A stretch of DNA of 62,461 nucleotides from DSUN01 sp035527715 (GTDB lineage: Bacteria; Planctomycetota; PUPC01; DSUN01), in assembly GCA_035527715.1 (NCBI GenBank), contig DATKZY010000157.1:1-62461 (forward strand), written 5' to 3'. Shown one piece after another: positions 9,801-17,476 of the stretch (position 1 is the stretch's first letter; the number at the start of each line of letters is the position of its first letter). The notes under the pieces were generated by a model. That model was not told the DNA's origin. It saw only the letters and a program-made list of their open reading frames with translations, and did not search any database. Position numbers and translations under genes: made by a program.

Positions 9801-11081
9801 CGCGGCGTCCTGGGCGACGAAGCGATGGGTGAGGATGCGGCACATGGCGAGGTCGGGGCGGAAGTCCTTCGTCTCGCCCGCCGGCGGCAGGAGGCGCAGG
9901 AGCAACACGTCGGCGGTCAGGCCCGCCCGCGGCGCGGCGATGAAGCTCAGGGGGCGCGCGAAGTCGGTCGTGCCGAACAGCTCCCATTGCGGGTCGAGGT
10001 CAATGGTCGCGAGCTCGAGCCCCTCGCCCGGCTCGTGCTTCTTCGGGTCGAAGGCGACCCCCTGCTTGAGGATGAACGCGTCGGCTTTCGCGACCCCCGC
10101 GATGCGGTCGAGGACCATCGTGCCGAGGGGGATGGGCTGGGTGAACTTCAGCAGCACGTAGCCGACGCCCTGCGAGACGAGGGGGCGGATGCCGGTCTGC
10201 GGGTTGCGCCCGTCGCAGAAGGTCGTGGCGAAGCGCTCGCGGGCGCTCAGCACGTGCTCGGCCGGCCGCCCGCCCTTGACCGCGATGGGGCGGCACCTGT
10301 CGTAGTCGAGCAGGCGGTCGCTGACGGCGTTGGCGAAGGGCGACTGCTCGGCCTTGTGGCTCTTGAGCACGAGGTAGAGCTTGCCGTCGTGGGCGGCCAT
10401 GGCCTGCACGGGGTCCTTGCCCGTGTCGTGGATGCGTTTGGCCTCGCAGGTCTCGGGGTCAATGTGGTAGAGCAGGCGGTTCTTCTCGGCCACGCCGTAG
10501 ATGGCCTTGCCATCGGTCGTGAGCCAGGTGGGGCCGCGCCAGCCGGAGAGGCCGCCGCGCCCCCAGAGCTTCTCGCCGTCGAGATTGGTCGCGATCAGCG
10601 CATGGCCGTGCTCGGCCACCTCGCAGCCGAAGAAGATGCGGTCGCCGAAGGCCAGGGCGCTCACGGGCGGCGTGTGGTCGCCCATCCAGCCGCCGGTCCG
10701 CATGGCGGCGCCCTCGCCCATCGGCTTCGTGAGCCAGGGCGGGTTGCCCGCGTGGCCGACCGTGAACTCGTAGAACGCCTTGAGGCCGGGGTTGGTGAAG
10801 ACCTTGACGACCAGCTCCGTGCTCGCGGGCACGAGATTGCCCCACAGGTCCATGCCGTCCCAGCGGACCTCGTAGTCGCCCTTCTTCAGCTCGAGCAGTT
10901 GGCCGAGGATGCGCACGACGCGCCCCTGCGGCGTATAGAGCGCCACGGTCGCCTGGCCGTCGATCGGCATCTTGAAGGGGATCTTCACCGCCCCCATCGC
11001 GGCCGTGGCCGGCACCGGCGCCGCCACGACGCTCTGGATGGAGAGCAATGGCGCAACAAGCAGAAGCATGGCCAACCGCAT
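6864..11081 (-). CDS. Large exported multidomain protein: FlgD-like Ig, beta-propeller, CBM9-like domain
   Basis: I chose ATG 11081 because GAGGAGG sits 5 nt upstream and a signal peptide (MRLAMLLLVAPLLSIQSVVA) starts there; 1405 aa result. Residues about 30-95 form a FlgD-type Ig module (VALYTPQGRVVR...YEVRWDG). A very long middle part with repeated propeller-like blades follows, for example VAIDAKGKLWVAERL, resembling NHL repeats. The end (about 1160-1385, LDGDLADWGG onward) resembles CBM9/DOMON-type surface carbohydrate-binding domains. No catalytic motif is apparent. A periplasmic or surface sensor or binding role is plausible; specific function unknown. It has its own promoter, divergent from the Kelch gene. 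Confidence 0.8.
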   Translation of the reverse strand: MRLAMLLLVAPLLSIQSVVAAPVPATAAMGAVKIPFKMPIDGQATVALYTPQGRVVRILGQLLELKKGDYEVRWDGMDLWGNLVPASTELVVKVFTNPGLKAFYEFTVGHAGNPPWLTKPMGEGAAMRTGGWMGDHTPPVSALAFGDRIFFGCEVAEHGHALIATNLDGEKLWGRGGLSGWRGPTWLTTDGKAIYGVAEKNRLLYHIDPETCEAKRIHDTGKDPVQAMAAHDGKLYLVLKSHKAEQSPFANAVSDRLLDYDRCRPIAVKGGRPAEHVLSARERFATTFCDGRNPQTGIRPLVSQGVGYVLLKFTQPIPLGTMVLDRIAGVAKADAFILKQGVAFDPKKHEPGEGLELATIDLDPQWELFGTTDFARPLSFIAAPRAGLTADVLLLRLLPPAGETKDFRPDLAMCRILTHRFVAQDAAIEVLLPKTGLAKVETAPSAKSAAWHFRTEKPISEDLPVSVVLDLKKDVTLDGLCLLGCTNPMFAVDALKGRAPADAGDGDWEEVTTLAARRDKRNGWDTARAEHNETCVPFFREVTARALRLRFTMGYGGGKYGVAGNKDDPFRCSVAGVALLKLADKLDAGPSHFLQVRNGDTGELVREFGASDLDIAAMVFDSDGTLYALANKKLCRSKIEADKVAHTVLNDKDLKEPISIALSPDRIAVGDAERRAVVLFDRQGKPQLVVGDRGARKAGPWDPNVLERPSGVAIDAKGKLWVAERLYAPKRISRFSAAGKFEKELLGPAEYGGGGFLDPDLKSFYYRSMHFALDWEKGTSVLRNLNARLGTEETPTLETNSFVFTKVGRPICYKGRRYIVGDPGWQGSPGIVVCTLDDGAATWRPCAVLAKAYNSPFLLKKECWKAHWLGQDLTDRSFIWCDRNGDGKYQVEEVEVFDWREFGGDPFATVYWCNWLGPDLTFWGKSARLAPSRFTQQGVPIYEKAKIQPFDYRKLSPVCMATLRIGMRAKPGYEGSSIVLSDGSLAIEAQPYVVQPDLTLLGGPLDAKPSSFIPPIQGVVVDNPLHYVGTAATKSPVGEVAVLLGNGGRWFVLGGRDPILLGWFFTGKEGGWSTDLEPKRGIEVTHRSLGGECFFGHFVKAHNGNYYVVAGHTFHALSRIEGLDAYQAQQFPLKVTAESLAANEKIRPLLVAAESAAAQAAKAKRSHTFRPLAKRTTNFQLDGDLADWGGTKKMAAIDDKASLYFDGACDNDGLYLAYAGVSGLGNASEDVRFLFKTGFCFDFMYRQDGRNRSRDVVPGDRRIVFGRHKGKWVAVLYDYVDPAVPHEKWVEFASPLVTTRVARVVPLAEGDVKIAFRTEDSLTREVPKGMAAWTTEVFVKWSALGLDASKKFTLPCDFGILLPDSGGMGVARRAYWSHRGELTVSDLGVEAQLTPAAWGTVTVEP

Positions 11082-11122
11082 CTGGTCCTCCTCGGGGGAT
11101 GGGCAAGAGTGTTCGTGCCCCA

Positions 11123-11150
11123 ATGATAGCGCCGGGCAGGAAGCCGTCAA
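11123..11150 (-). promoter_or_regulatory. Sigma-70 promoter for the 1405-aa protein
   Basis: Minus strand: TTGACG (11145-11150), 16-bp spacer, TATCAT (11123-11128), about 40 bp before the start codon. Confidence 0.6.
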
Positions 11151-11166
11151 GCGCGGTCGCCTGCTC

Positions 11167-11195
11167 TTGGCAACACGGGCAGAGATTGGTATAAC
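11167..11195 (+). promoter_or_regulatory. Sigma-70 promoter for the Kelch gene
   Basis: TTGGCA (11167-11172), 17-bp spacer, TATAAC (11190-11195). It is followed by AAAGGAGA and the ATG at 11227. It is back to back with the minus-strand promoter at 11123-11150. Confidence 0.6.
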
Positions 11196-11226
11196 AACGA
11201 AAGCCCCAACGCAAAGGAGATACAGG

Positions 11227-13221
11227 ATGACCCGATTCGCTCTGGTGCTGGCGACGGGCCTCGGCCTTGCCGGGGCAGCCGAGAGGCACTATCGGCTGGA
11301 ATCAACGGACCTCAAGCATCGGGTGATCTGGGGCGCGGAGTGCGAGGGGCCGGGCGGCCTGGCCATCGCCTTCGGCGGCCAGGACCAGGAGGCCGACGAC
11401 GGCCGGCCCCACACCCGCATCAAGGCCGACGGCCAGTGGAAGGCCATCCACGAGGAGCTGCGCGCAAGGAACCCCCTCCAGAAGCTCCGCGACCGCGTCT
11501 GGGCCGTCCGCAACCAGCAGAAGGCCCTCGCCGCCCGCGCCCGCCACCTCTACTTCGAGGCAAAGGGCGATACCGACCTGTCCGCCGAGAAGGCGAAGGT
11601 CAAGCAGGAACTTGAGGCGGTGATCGCGGAAATCGAGAAGCTCGGCAGCCTGGAGACATATGAGGCAGGCCAGGCGAAGGCCGCCCTCGCCTTCCTGCGC
11701 TCGGGCACGCAGATTGACCTGGAGAAGGCGGCGGATGCCCTCGATGCCGAGCCGTCGCCGCGCGCGCTCAGCCCCATCGTCCACGACGCGAAGACGGGGC
11801 TATTCATCCTCTTCGGCGGCGACCACCTCGACTACCTGACCAACGACACCTGGGTCTTCGACCCCGCGAAGAAGAAATGGATGCAGCGCCATCCGCCTGC
11901 CGCCCCCGCCCCGCGAGCCAACCATCAACTGAAGGCGACAGGCGACGGCAAGGTCACCCTCACCGGCGGATACACCTACTCCTCCTCCACCGACTACTGC
12001 GGTGGACAGTACAAGGACATCGGCGATGGCGAGTGGGTCTACGACATCGCCGCGAACGCCTGGAGCGGCGCCTCGGCGCCCGGGCCGACCGCGCAGCGGG
12101 TCTATCGCACCGGCCCATACCACCCCGACTTCTATCTCCGCGACCCCAAGCCCGATGCGGCCGAGGTCGCCGCGCGGCTCAAGGACCTGCCGGCGAACAA
12201 GTGGGTGCCCCTCAAGCCGCCCCACATCCCGCGACTCGACCGCTGCTGGGGCACCGCCGTCCTCGACCCCGACCGCGACCTCATCCTGGTCTGGAGCGGC
12301 GGACACTCCTCCCACTGCGGCACCGACGTGTTGCACTACCACCTCGCCACCAATCGCTGGGAGCTGCCCTACCCTGTCGAGTTCCCCCTCGGCCAGACCT
12401 ACTCGAACACCAGCTATCCCGCCGGCTTCAACTTCAACCTCCGACCCTGGGTCACGGGCCACACCTACCAGAGCTACGGAGTTGACCCCCTGAGCAAGCT
12501 CATGCTCTTCACGGGCCACGTGAAGCACTACTACATCTACGACCCCGACGTGGCCGATTGGGTCGGCCGCGGCCCGAAGCCCAAAGGGATGACCTACAAC
12601 GACTGCTTCTACACCCTCAACCTCCTGCCCACGCCTCGGGGCCTCCTGTGCTGGAACCAGAGCGGCGCGGTATTCCGCTTCGACCCCGCCGCGAGCGCCT
12701 GGACGGAGTTGAAGTTCAGCAGCAAGCTCCCCGGCTCCGCCGTGGACTACTCGACCGAGGTCTACGACTCGAAGCACGACCGGCTGCTGTTCTTCCGCAC
12801 CGGCTACGGCCAGAAATACGACGGCCAGGTCCACGCCCTCGATCTGAAGGGTCTCGCCGCAAGCGCCCTGTCGCCCGCGAACGCCGCCGTGGCCACGGGC
12901 TTCCTCATTGACCGCGCGTGCTACGAACCGGCGAGCGACCTTGTGGTCTTCGCCGCCCTCCTGCCGCCCGACGCGGACGGCCTCCAGCGCACCCCCGCCT
13001 ACGACTGCGCGGGCAACCGCTGGGTCTCCCTCAAGATCGCCTACGACGTCGAGAAGCGCGACAGGAAGGCCATCCCCCTCACCCCCCGCGGCCCGGGCCA
13101 CTCCTGCGGCGTCATGTACGACGCCAAGCGGAAGCTCATCTGGGGCGTGGACACCTATCACTGCCAGCCCTACGCCCTTCGCCTCGACCCAAAGTCCGCC
13201 GACATCGCGGAACTCAAGTGA
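11227..13221 (+). CDS. Exported Kelch-repeat beta-propeller protein
   Basis: The start ATG 11227 has AAAGGAGA in good position and begins a signal peptide (MTRFALVLATGLGLAGA); the protein is 664 aa. Residues about 80-160 are a charged helical insert, probably a coiled-coil hairpin. From about 180 onward Kelch-type blades repeat, with FGG.....NDTWVFDPAKKKW, GEWVYDIAANAW and HYHLATNRWELPYP as clear examples. No catalytic triad is visible. It is divergent from the 1405-aa propeller protein, so the two may share a regulatory region. Substrate unknown. Confidence 0.8.
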   Translation: MTRFALVLATGLGLAGAAERHYRLESTDLKHRVIWGAECEGPGGLAIAFGGQDQEADDGRPHTRIKADGQWKAIHEELRARNPLQKLRDRVWAVRNQQKALAARARHLYFEAKGDTDLSAEKAKVKQELEAVIAEIEKLGSLETYEAGQAKAALAFLRSGTQIDLEKAADALDAEPSPRALSPIVHDAKTGLFILFGGDHLDYLTNDTWVFDPAKKKWMQRHPPAAPAPRANHQLKATGDGKVTLTGGYTYSSSTDYCGGQYKDIGDGEWVYDIAANAWSGASAPGPTAQRVYRTGPYHPDFYLRDPKPDAAEVAARLKDLPANKWVPLKPPHIPRLDRCWGTAVLDPDRDLILVWSGGHSSHCGTDVLHYHLATNRWELPYPVEFPLGQTYSNTSYPAGFNFNLRPWVTGHTYQSYGVDPLSKLMLFTGHVKHYYIYDPDVADWVGRGPKPKGMTYNDCFYTLNLLPTPRGLLCWNQSGAVFRFDPAASAWTELKFSSKLPGSAVDYSTEVYDSKHDRLLFFRTGYGQKYDGQVHALDLKGLAASALSPANAAVATGFLIDRACYEPASDLVVFAALLPPDADGLQRTPAYDCAGNRWVSLKIAYDVEKRDRKAIPLTPRGPGHSCGVMYDAKRKLIWGVDTYHCQPYALRLDPKSADIAELK

Positions 13222-13364
13222 CGAGGAGGCCAACCGATAACAAGGCGGCGCAAGACCACTGGGATTGCAGGTCGCTCGCGCCGCGGCGTCAAGAAGGCAT
13301 GGGAACTCTGGGGCTTGAAATCCGGCCCCGCGCGCCTATATTGGTGAGGGAAGAGGACAAAGGC

Positions 13365-14201
13365 ATGGAGCGCTCAGGCTACTTCGCCAGTGCGTGCGTT
13401 TTGCTCTGCGTAGCCTCGGCGGCGCGGCCAGCCCAGGAACAAGACTGGGACCTCCAACGGTTCCAGGCGGAAGTGTTCCTGGCCGACAGGGCCGGCGGGC
13501 GCGATTCGGCGGTCGCCCACCTGCGTCAGGCGCTCGCCGCCCGGCCCAATCACCCCGACAACATCGTCCTGGAGTTCCGAATCGGCATCTCGCTCAGCCA
13601 GCATGTCGACCCGGGCGAGTTCAGGGCTCCGGACTTCCTCGCGCGTCGCGAGAAGCGCATCGCCGAGGCCCTCCAGGTCTTCGAGGGTATCCTGCGGAAG
13701 TATAAGCACATGGACTACCACGAGCGCGACTCCGTCATCTTGCTCGGCAAGTACTATCGCTGCGCCACGCTCGTCGCCGAGGCGGCGATGCAGGCGGCGG
13801 GCTGTAGCCCTGACCACGAGCAAATCCGCAAGCACGAGTGGACGGCGCTGGAATGCCTGAACCAGACATGGGAGCGGCGGAAGAAGGACTGGTTGGCGGC
13901 GCCTCCGCCGCCAGAAGTGAAGGAGGATTCCCCATTCGGCGGCACGCTGGCGCGAGCCAAGTGGGAGTCCCGCTACCGCCATTGGCAGCAACGGAAGGAA
14001 AGGGCGGCCAAGGGGGACTGTCTCGACCCGATCGAGCTCGAGTTGGCCAAGGCTGCCATCAGGAAGTACGCCTACACGGTCGAGAAGCAGGGGCAAGCGG
14101 AAGTGATGCGCGCCATGGCCCGCATCGTCGAAGCCTTCCCTGGCACCCCGATGGCTGAACTCGCCCAGGAACGCGCGGAAGGCCCGTGGGGGCGACAGTA
14201 G
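13365..14201 (+). CDS. Exported helical (TPR-like) protein of unknown function
   Basis: The 278-aa protein has an N-terminal export signal (MERSGYFASACVLLCVASA). Helical hairpins follow, spaced like tetratricopeptide repeats (AVAHLRQALAARPNHPDN, RIAEALQVFEGILRKYKH). A second helical region reaches the C-terminus (EVMRAMARIVEAFPGTPMAELAQ), again TPR-like. No enzymatic motif is seen. It is convergent with the HepT gene, and a hairpin at 14249-14290 separates them. Confidence 0.65.
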   Translation: MERSGYFASACVLLCVASAARPAQEQDWDLQRFQAEVFLADRAGGRDSAVAHLRQALAARPNHPDNIVLEFRIGISLSQHVDPGEFRAPDFLARREKRIAEALQVFEGILRKYKHMDYHERDSVILLGKYYRCATLVAEAAMQAAGCSPDHEQIRKHEWTALECLNQTWERRKKDWLAAPPPPEVKEDSPFGGTLARAKWESRYRHWQQRKERAAKGDCLDPIELELAKAAIRKYAYTVEKQGQAEVMRAMARIVEAFPGTPMAELAQERAEGPWGRQ

Positions 14202-14248
14202 GACTTGTGCCAACGGCACTGCGCTGAACGTACGCGCGTTTGACAGCA

Positions 14249-14290
14249 CTGCCCGCGCACACCACGGGCCCCTGCCGTGTGCGTGGGCAG
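14249..14290. terminator. Hairpin between convergent genes
   Basis: The stem pairs CTGCCCGCGCACAC (14249-14262) with GTGTGCGTGGGCAG (14277-14290), 13 of 14 positions, with a 14-nt loop. It sits exactly between the stop codons of two convergent genes. There is no strong T-run, so it would be a weak or factor-assisted bidirectional terminator. Confidence 0.5.
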
Positions 14291-14291
14291 G

Positions 14292-14651
14292 TCATTCCGA
14301 TTCCGGAGGCGACGACGGCACAAGCGGCTCAAGCTGGGCGATCAGCTCGGGGACGTGGACTGTTGCCACTCTCCAGAGCAACTCGTGCTTGATATCGCCG
14401 TATTCGTGGGCAATCACGTGCCGCTGCCGGATGATCTTGTCCCAGGGAATCTCGGGGTGCGTGTCCCGAAGCGAATTGGAGACGCTTCGGGCGGCTTCGC
14501 CGATGATCTCGACGTGGCGCTCGACGGCGCCGCGGAGCATGCGGTTCTGCATGTAGTCGTTGAAGGTGCGCCCGCTGACGAACTCGGCCACAGCCTCGGC
14601 GGCGTCGAGCATGTCCCACAGGTAGGATGCGTCCGACTTCTCAAGAGGCAT
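14292..14651 (-). CDS. hepT: HepT-like toxin (DUF86)
   Basis: HepT toxins are small HEPN-domain proteins, held inactive by the partner MntA, which adenylylates the conserved tyrosine. The 119-aa protein has the HEPN signature R-x4-H-x-Y as RHVIAHEY near residue 84, and the family pattern NRMLRGAVERHVEIIGEAA. I took ATG 14651 as start because it gives the usual family length and overlaps the end of the mntA gene by 11 bp, consistent with translational coupling. All key residues are present, so the pair is probably intact. Confidence 0.9.
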   Translation of the reverse strand: MPLEKSDASYLWDMLDAAEAVAEFVSGRTFNDYMQNRMLRGAVERHVEIIGEAARSVSNSLRDTHPEIPWDKIIRQRHVIAHEYGDIKHELLWRVATVHVPELIAQLEPLVPSSPPESE

Positions 14652-14946
14652 AGACGACCTCGCGCGTGGTGAGGATTTCGTGGCGGCGGAAGGGGTTGCG
14701 CAGGCCCTCGCGGCACACGAGGTCCACGGGCCGCCCAAGGATCGCGCTCAACTCGTCCATCATGTCGATCCAGTCGTACAGGCTCCACGGGACGTCGGGC
14801 TCGAAGGCCACGAGGACATCCACATCGCTGTCGGGGCGGAAGTCCTCGCGCAGCACGGAGCCAAACAGCGACAGCTCGGCAATCAGCCACTTGCGACAGA
14901 ATGCTTCGACCTTGTCCGTGGGAACACTGATTCTCGGTGCGGCCAT
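14641..14946 (-). CDS. mntA: MntA-like nucleotidyltransferase antitoxin
   Basis: Minimal nucleotidyltransferase, 101 aa, with the motif G-S-x10-D-x-D read as GSVLREDFRPDSDVDVLV. In the MntA/HepT system it transfers AMP to the HepT tyrosine and neutralises the toxin. Two ATGs six bases apart are possible. ATG 14946 is preferred because AGGAG lies at a proper distance, whereas it abuts ATG 14952 directly. It overlaps hepT by 11 bp and has its own promoter at 14974-15001. A GTCCCATNN array lies just upstream. Confidence 0.9.
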   Translation of the reverse strand: MAAPRISVPTDKVEAFCRKWLIAELSLFGSVLREDFRPDSDVDVLVAFEPDVPWSLYDWIDMMDELSAILGRPVDLVCREGLRNPFRRHEILTTREVVYAS

Positions 14947-14973
14947 TCCCATCTCCTGGCCTTGGTCAGCTAC

Positions 14974-15001
14974 AGTATAGCGCGCGGCGCGTCGAGCGCA
15001 A
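14974..15001 (-). promoter_or_regulatory. Promoter of the mntA-hepT pair
   Basis: Minus strand: TTGCGC (14996-15001), 16-bp spacer, TATACT (14974-14979), ending about 28 bp before the start codon. Confidence 0.5.
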
Positions 15002-15023
15002 GGGGTGGTCGCCGGTTCGGCAC

Positions 15024-15059
15024 GTCCCATGGGTCCCATACGTCCCATTGGTCCCATCA
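15024..15059 (+). repeat. Array of four 9-bp units GTCCCATNN
   Basis: GTCCCATGG, GTCCCATAC, GTCCCATTG, GTCCCATCA in exact 9-bp phase. It lies between the divergent promoters of mntA and the Gfo/Idh/MocA gene. This is the third copy of the family in the window, again with exactly four units. Confidence 0.8.
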
Positions 15060-15065
15060 TGGCGT

Positions 15066-15094
15066 TTGACAGCGCGGCCCCCGCCCACTATGAT
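15066..15094 (+). promoter_or_regulatory. Consensus sigma-70 promoter for the Gfo/Idh/MocA gene
   Basis: TTGACA (15066-15071), 17-bp spacer, TATGAT (15089-15094), immediately after the GTCCCATNN array and 60 bp before the GTG start. Confidence 0.7.
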
Positions 15095-15153
15095 CCCCTG
15101 CGCTGTGCGTGTGCGACGAACCCTGCGTCGTCGGGAGGCGAAAGGAGCCGTCC

Positions 15154-16149
15154 GTGATTCGCTGCGCGCTCATCAGTGGCAAGGGAATGGGGCTGATGCA
15201 TGGGAAGAACTTCCACGGCCTCCCCGACTCCGAGGTCGTGGCCGTGTGCGACATGGACCCACAACTGCTGGAGAAGGCGAAGGCGGAGTTCGGGGCGCCC
15301 GGCTTCGCGTCCATTGAGGAGTTGCTGGCGGGCGCAGAGTTCGAGCTGGCGCTGCTGATCACGAACGAGACGCGGCGCATCCCGCCGCTCCGCCAGCTTC
15401 TGGCCGCCGGCAAGAACGTGTTCACCGAGAAGCCGCTGTGCGGACTCGAAGGCCAGTTCCGCGTCCGCGAACAGGACGCCGCCATCGCCGCCTCGGCCAT
15501 CAAGGAGTGGAAGGCGTCGAAGCTCCAGTTCGGCATCAACTACAACTACCGCTTCTTCCGCCACTTCCAGCGGCTCCACGCCGACGCGGTCGAGGGCAAG
15601 TTCGGCACGCTCCGCCTGGTCCGCGCCCGGGCCCACTTCAACTGCTGGTCGCACGTGATTGACCAGATTCTCTGGACGATGGGCCGCCCCGAATGGGTGA
15701 GCGTGAGCGGCAACCCCGGCGAGCCGGCCGGCTGGACGCGGTTCATCCGCATGGCGTGGGCGAATGGCGTGATCGGCGAGCTGGACGGCTCGAACCTCTG
15801 GGGCTACGACGACCATCCGCTCCGCATCCAGATCTGCGGCGACACGGCCTGCGGCGAGGCCCGCGGCCTCGACGGCTGGTATCGCCGCTGCAAGGGCAGC
15901 TCGTGGCCGACCGCCGTCGAGGAGACCTGGGAGGTCGAGGCGGGCGTCCAGGAGTACAAGGCATCGTTCGGCCGCATGGCCGCCGCGGTCATCGAGGCGA
16001 TGAAGGCGGGCCAGGCATTCCCCGCCGACGGCGACGCCGCGTGGAACGAGCTGCTCTTCGAGGCCGCCGTCCACCGCTCCGCCCTGCACGATGGCGAGCG
16101 CGTGCGCCTGGCCGACGTCGAGAAAGCCTGCATGGCCGCAAGCTGCTGA
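15154..16149 (+). CDS. Gfo/Idh/MocA-family oxidoreductase
   Basis: NAD(P)-dependent sugar or polyol dehydrogenase of the Gfo/Idh/MocA superfamily, 331 aa. The start is GTG 15154, with AAAGGAG six bases upstream. The Rossmann part shows ISGKGMGLMHGKNF and EVVAVCDMD (residues about 6-35). The conserved lysine motif is present as FTEKPLCG (about 90). The C-terminal half forms the alpha/beta substrate domain, with NYNYRFF and the FNCWSHVIDQ strand. The usual GxGxxG loop reads GKGMG, which is acceptable for the family. It is monocistronic behind a consensus promoter. Substrate not deducible. Confidence 0.9.
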   Translation: MIRCALISGKGMGLMHGKNFHGLPDSEVVAVCDMDPQLLEKAKAEFGAPGFASIEELLAGAEFELALLITNETRRIPPLRQLLAAGKNVFTEKPLCGLEGQFRVREQDAAIAASAIKEWKASKLQFGINYNYRFFRHFQRLHADAVEGKFGTLRLVRARAHFNCWSHVIDQILWTMGRPEWVSVSGNPGEPAGWTRFIRMAWANGVIGELDGSNLWGYDDHPLRIQICGDTACGEARGLDGWYRRCKGSSWPTAVEETWEVEAGVQEYKASFGRMAAAVIEAMKAGQAFPADGDAAWNELLFEAAVHRSALHDGERVRLADVEKACMAASC

Positions 16150-16272
16150 ACGCCGCATGGCTATGCAGTCTGAGGTGAGACTGCCTCGAGGGGAAAGGCC
16201 CCGAGAGCGACACTCGTAACTAGACATTTCCGCAGGCAGAGGAGCGCCTCTATAGCCCGAAGGGGAAGCTCA

Positions 16273-17094
16273 GTGCCTAATGAAGCATGTGTCGAGGTCG
16301 CCGATCTGCGGGGTCTCACCGAGGCGGTAGCTCTCGCGGTTAGGGAACTCCGCCGGCCGCTCTGGTGGCGTGGACAACCTGACTACGCCTGGTCCCTCGT
16401 TCCGGGGATATTCCGGCCCCCGCTTGGACCATCACATGAGAGCCGCCTTCTTGCTCACTTCATTGATGAGGCAAGGGCGCGGTACCCAACGTGTCCCCCC
16501 GGAAGCTCTCCGCAGGACTGGCTGCCTCTGGCGCAACACTACAGGCTGCCTACCAGACTCCTGGACTGGACGTGGTCAGCCCTTACGGCCGCATACTTCG
16601 CTACACTCCCGATGGATCCGCCGCATGCCAATCTGGGAGCGGCTCTCTGGGCACTGGACCCTCAACAGCTCAACGAAACGTGCTTTGGGAAGTGGGGTCT
16701 ACCGGGCATCGGGACACCGCAGATTCGCCCTTTGTGGGCGGATGTGTTCAAGGACGAGAAGGTTGACAGCGGGAAGGTCGCCGCGTTCCGGGTGAAGGTG
16801 ATCGACGTGAGGATGCTCGTGCAACAGGCCGCTTTCACCCTTCACGGCACAAGCAGAGGGATCGAGACTTTGGAGCGCGCCGAGACATTTGTCAGGAGGT
16901 TCCGAATCCCGGCTGAGGCAAAGCCTGTGATCCAGATGGAGCTGTACGACATGGGGATCACGCGCAAGTTCCTCTTCCCGGACTTGGAGAATCTCGCCGG
17001 TGGCTTGCAGGACGAGATCAATCTTGAGCAAGCTTGGTCACCACCGGCCGCGGGTGCGCCCAGCGTGCCCGCGGGTCCCGCCGGCGTTCCATGA
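16273..17094 (+). CDS. FRG domain-containing protein
   Basis: The 273-aa protein carries the FRG-domain hallmarks: LWWRGQPDYAWSLVPGIFR (residues about 29-47), QHYRLPTRLLDWT (about 89-101) and a later RFRIP strand. FRG domains are of unsettled function, often solitary or in toxin and phage-related loci. Start is GTG 16273 with AAGGGGA upstream. Base composition is a little more A/T-rich than neighbours, which suggests acquisition. It precedes the UPF0175 gene by 127 bp, so co-transcription is possible but not shown. Function unknown; an effector or toxin is one reading. Confidence 0.85.
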   Translation: MPNEACVEVADLRGLTEAVALAVRELRRPLWWRGQPDYAWSLVPGIFRPPLGPSHESRLLAHFIDEARARYPTCPPGSSPQDWLPLAQHYRLPTRLLDWTWSALTAAYFATLPMDPPHANLGAALWALDPQQLNETCFGKWGLPGIGTPQIRPLWADVFKDEKVDSGKVAAFRVKVIDVRMLVQQAAFTLHGTSRGIETLERAETFVRRFRIPAEAKPVIQMELYDMGITRKFLFPDLENLAGGLQDEINLEQAWSPPAAGAPSVPAGPAGVP

Positions 17095-17221
17095 GCAAGA
17101 CGATCCCGCTCGTGGGGCCAGCAAGCATGGCAGAACATTACGCAACGGCGGAGCGCGACCGACTCTGTAACGCCGGGCCACGAGTGGGTGTGAAAGCGCG
17201 CGCCAGCCGAGGAGGAAGGTG

Positions 17222-17476
17222 ATGTCCGTACACATCGAGCTGGACCTGCCTGGTAATGCTCTGTCCGCGCTCAAGGCCACACCAGAACAATTCGTCCGCG
17301 AGCTTCGCCTCGCTGCGGCCGTGAAGTGGTACGAGACTTGCCGACTGTCGCAGTCCAAGGCCGCGGAGGTTGCCGGCGTCAGCCGCAGCGAGTTCATAGA
17401 TGCCCTTGCCCGCTACGGAGTGCCGGTCATGCAGACGACACCTGAGCAGCTCGAGGACGAGGTGAGGCGTGGCTAG
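17222..17476 (+). CDS. UPF0175 family antitoxin-like protein
   Basis: Small DNA-binding-like protein (84 aa) of the UPF0175 family. It has the conserved strand SVHIELDLPG, the EFVRELRLAAAVKWYE helix and the SKAAEVAGVSRSEFIDALARYGVPV helix-turn-helix-like region. GGAGGAA lies just upstream; an in-frame GTG at 17219 is an alternative start. UPF0175 proteins commonly precede DUF3368/PIN toxin genes and act as putative antitoxins. Here the next ORF starts 8 bp before this stop with a PIN-like N-terminus but then becomes a sialidase, so the antitoxin appears orphaned. Confidence 0.85.
   Translation: MSVHIELDLPGNALSALKATPEQFVRELRLAAAVKWYETCRLSQSKAAEVAGVSRSEFIDALARYGVPVMQTTPEQLEDEVRRG

Noticed and set aside
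9144..11126. A 660-codon plus-strand frame opposite the large propeller protein
   Set aside because: Antisense shadow with biased H/R/V/E composition. The minus strand has the signal peptide, Shine-Dalgarno and domains.
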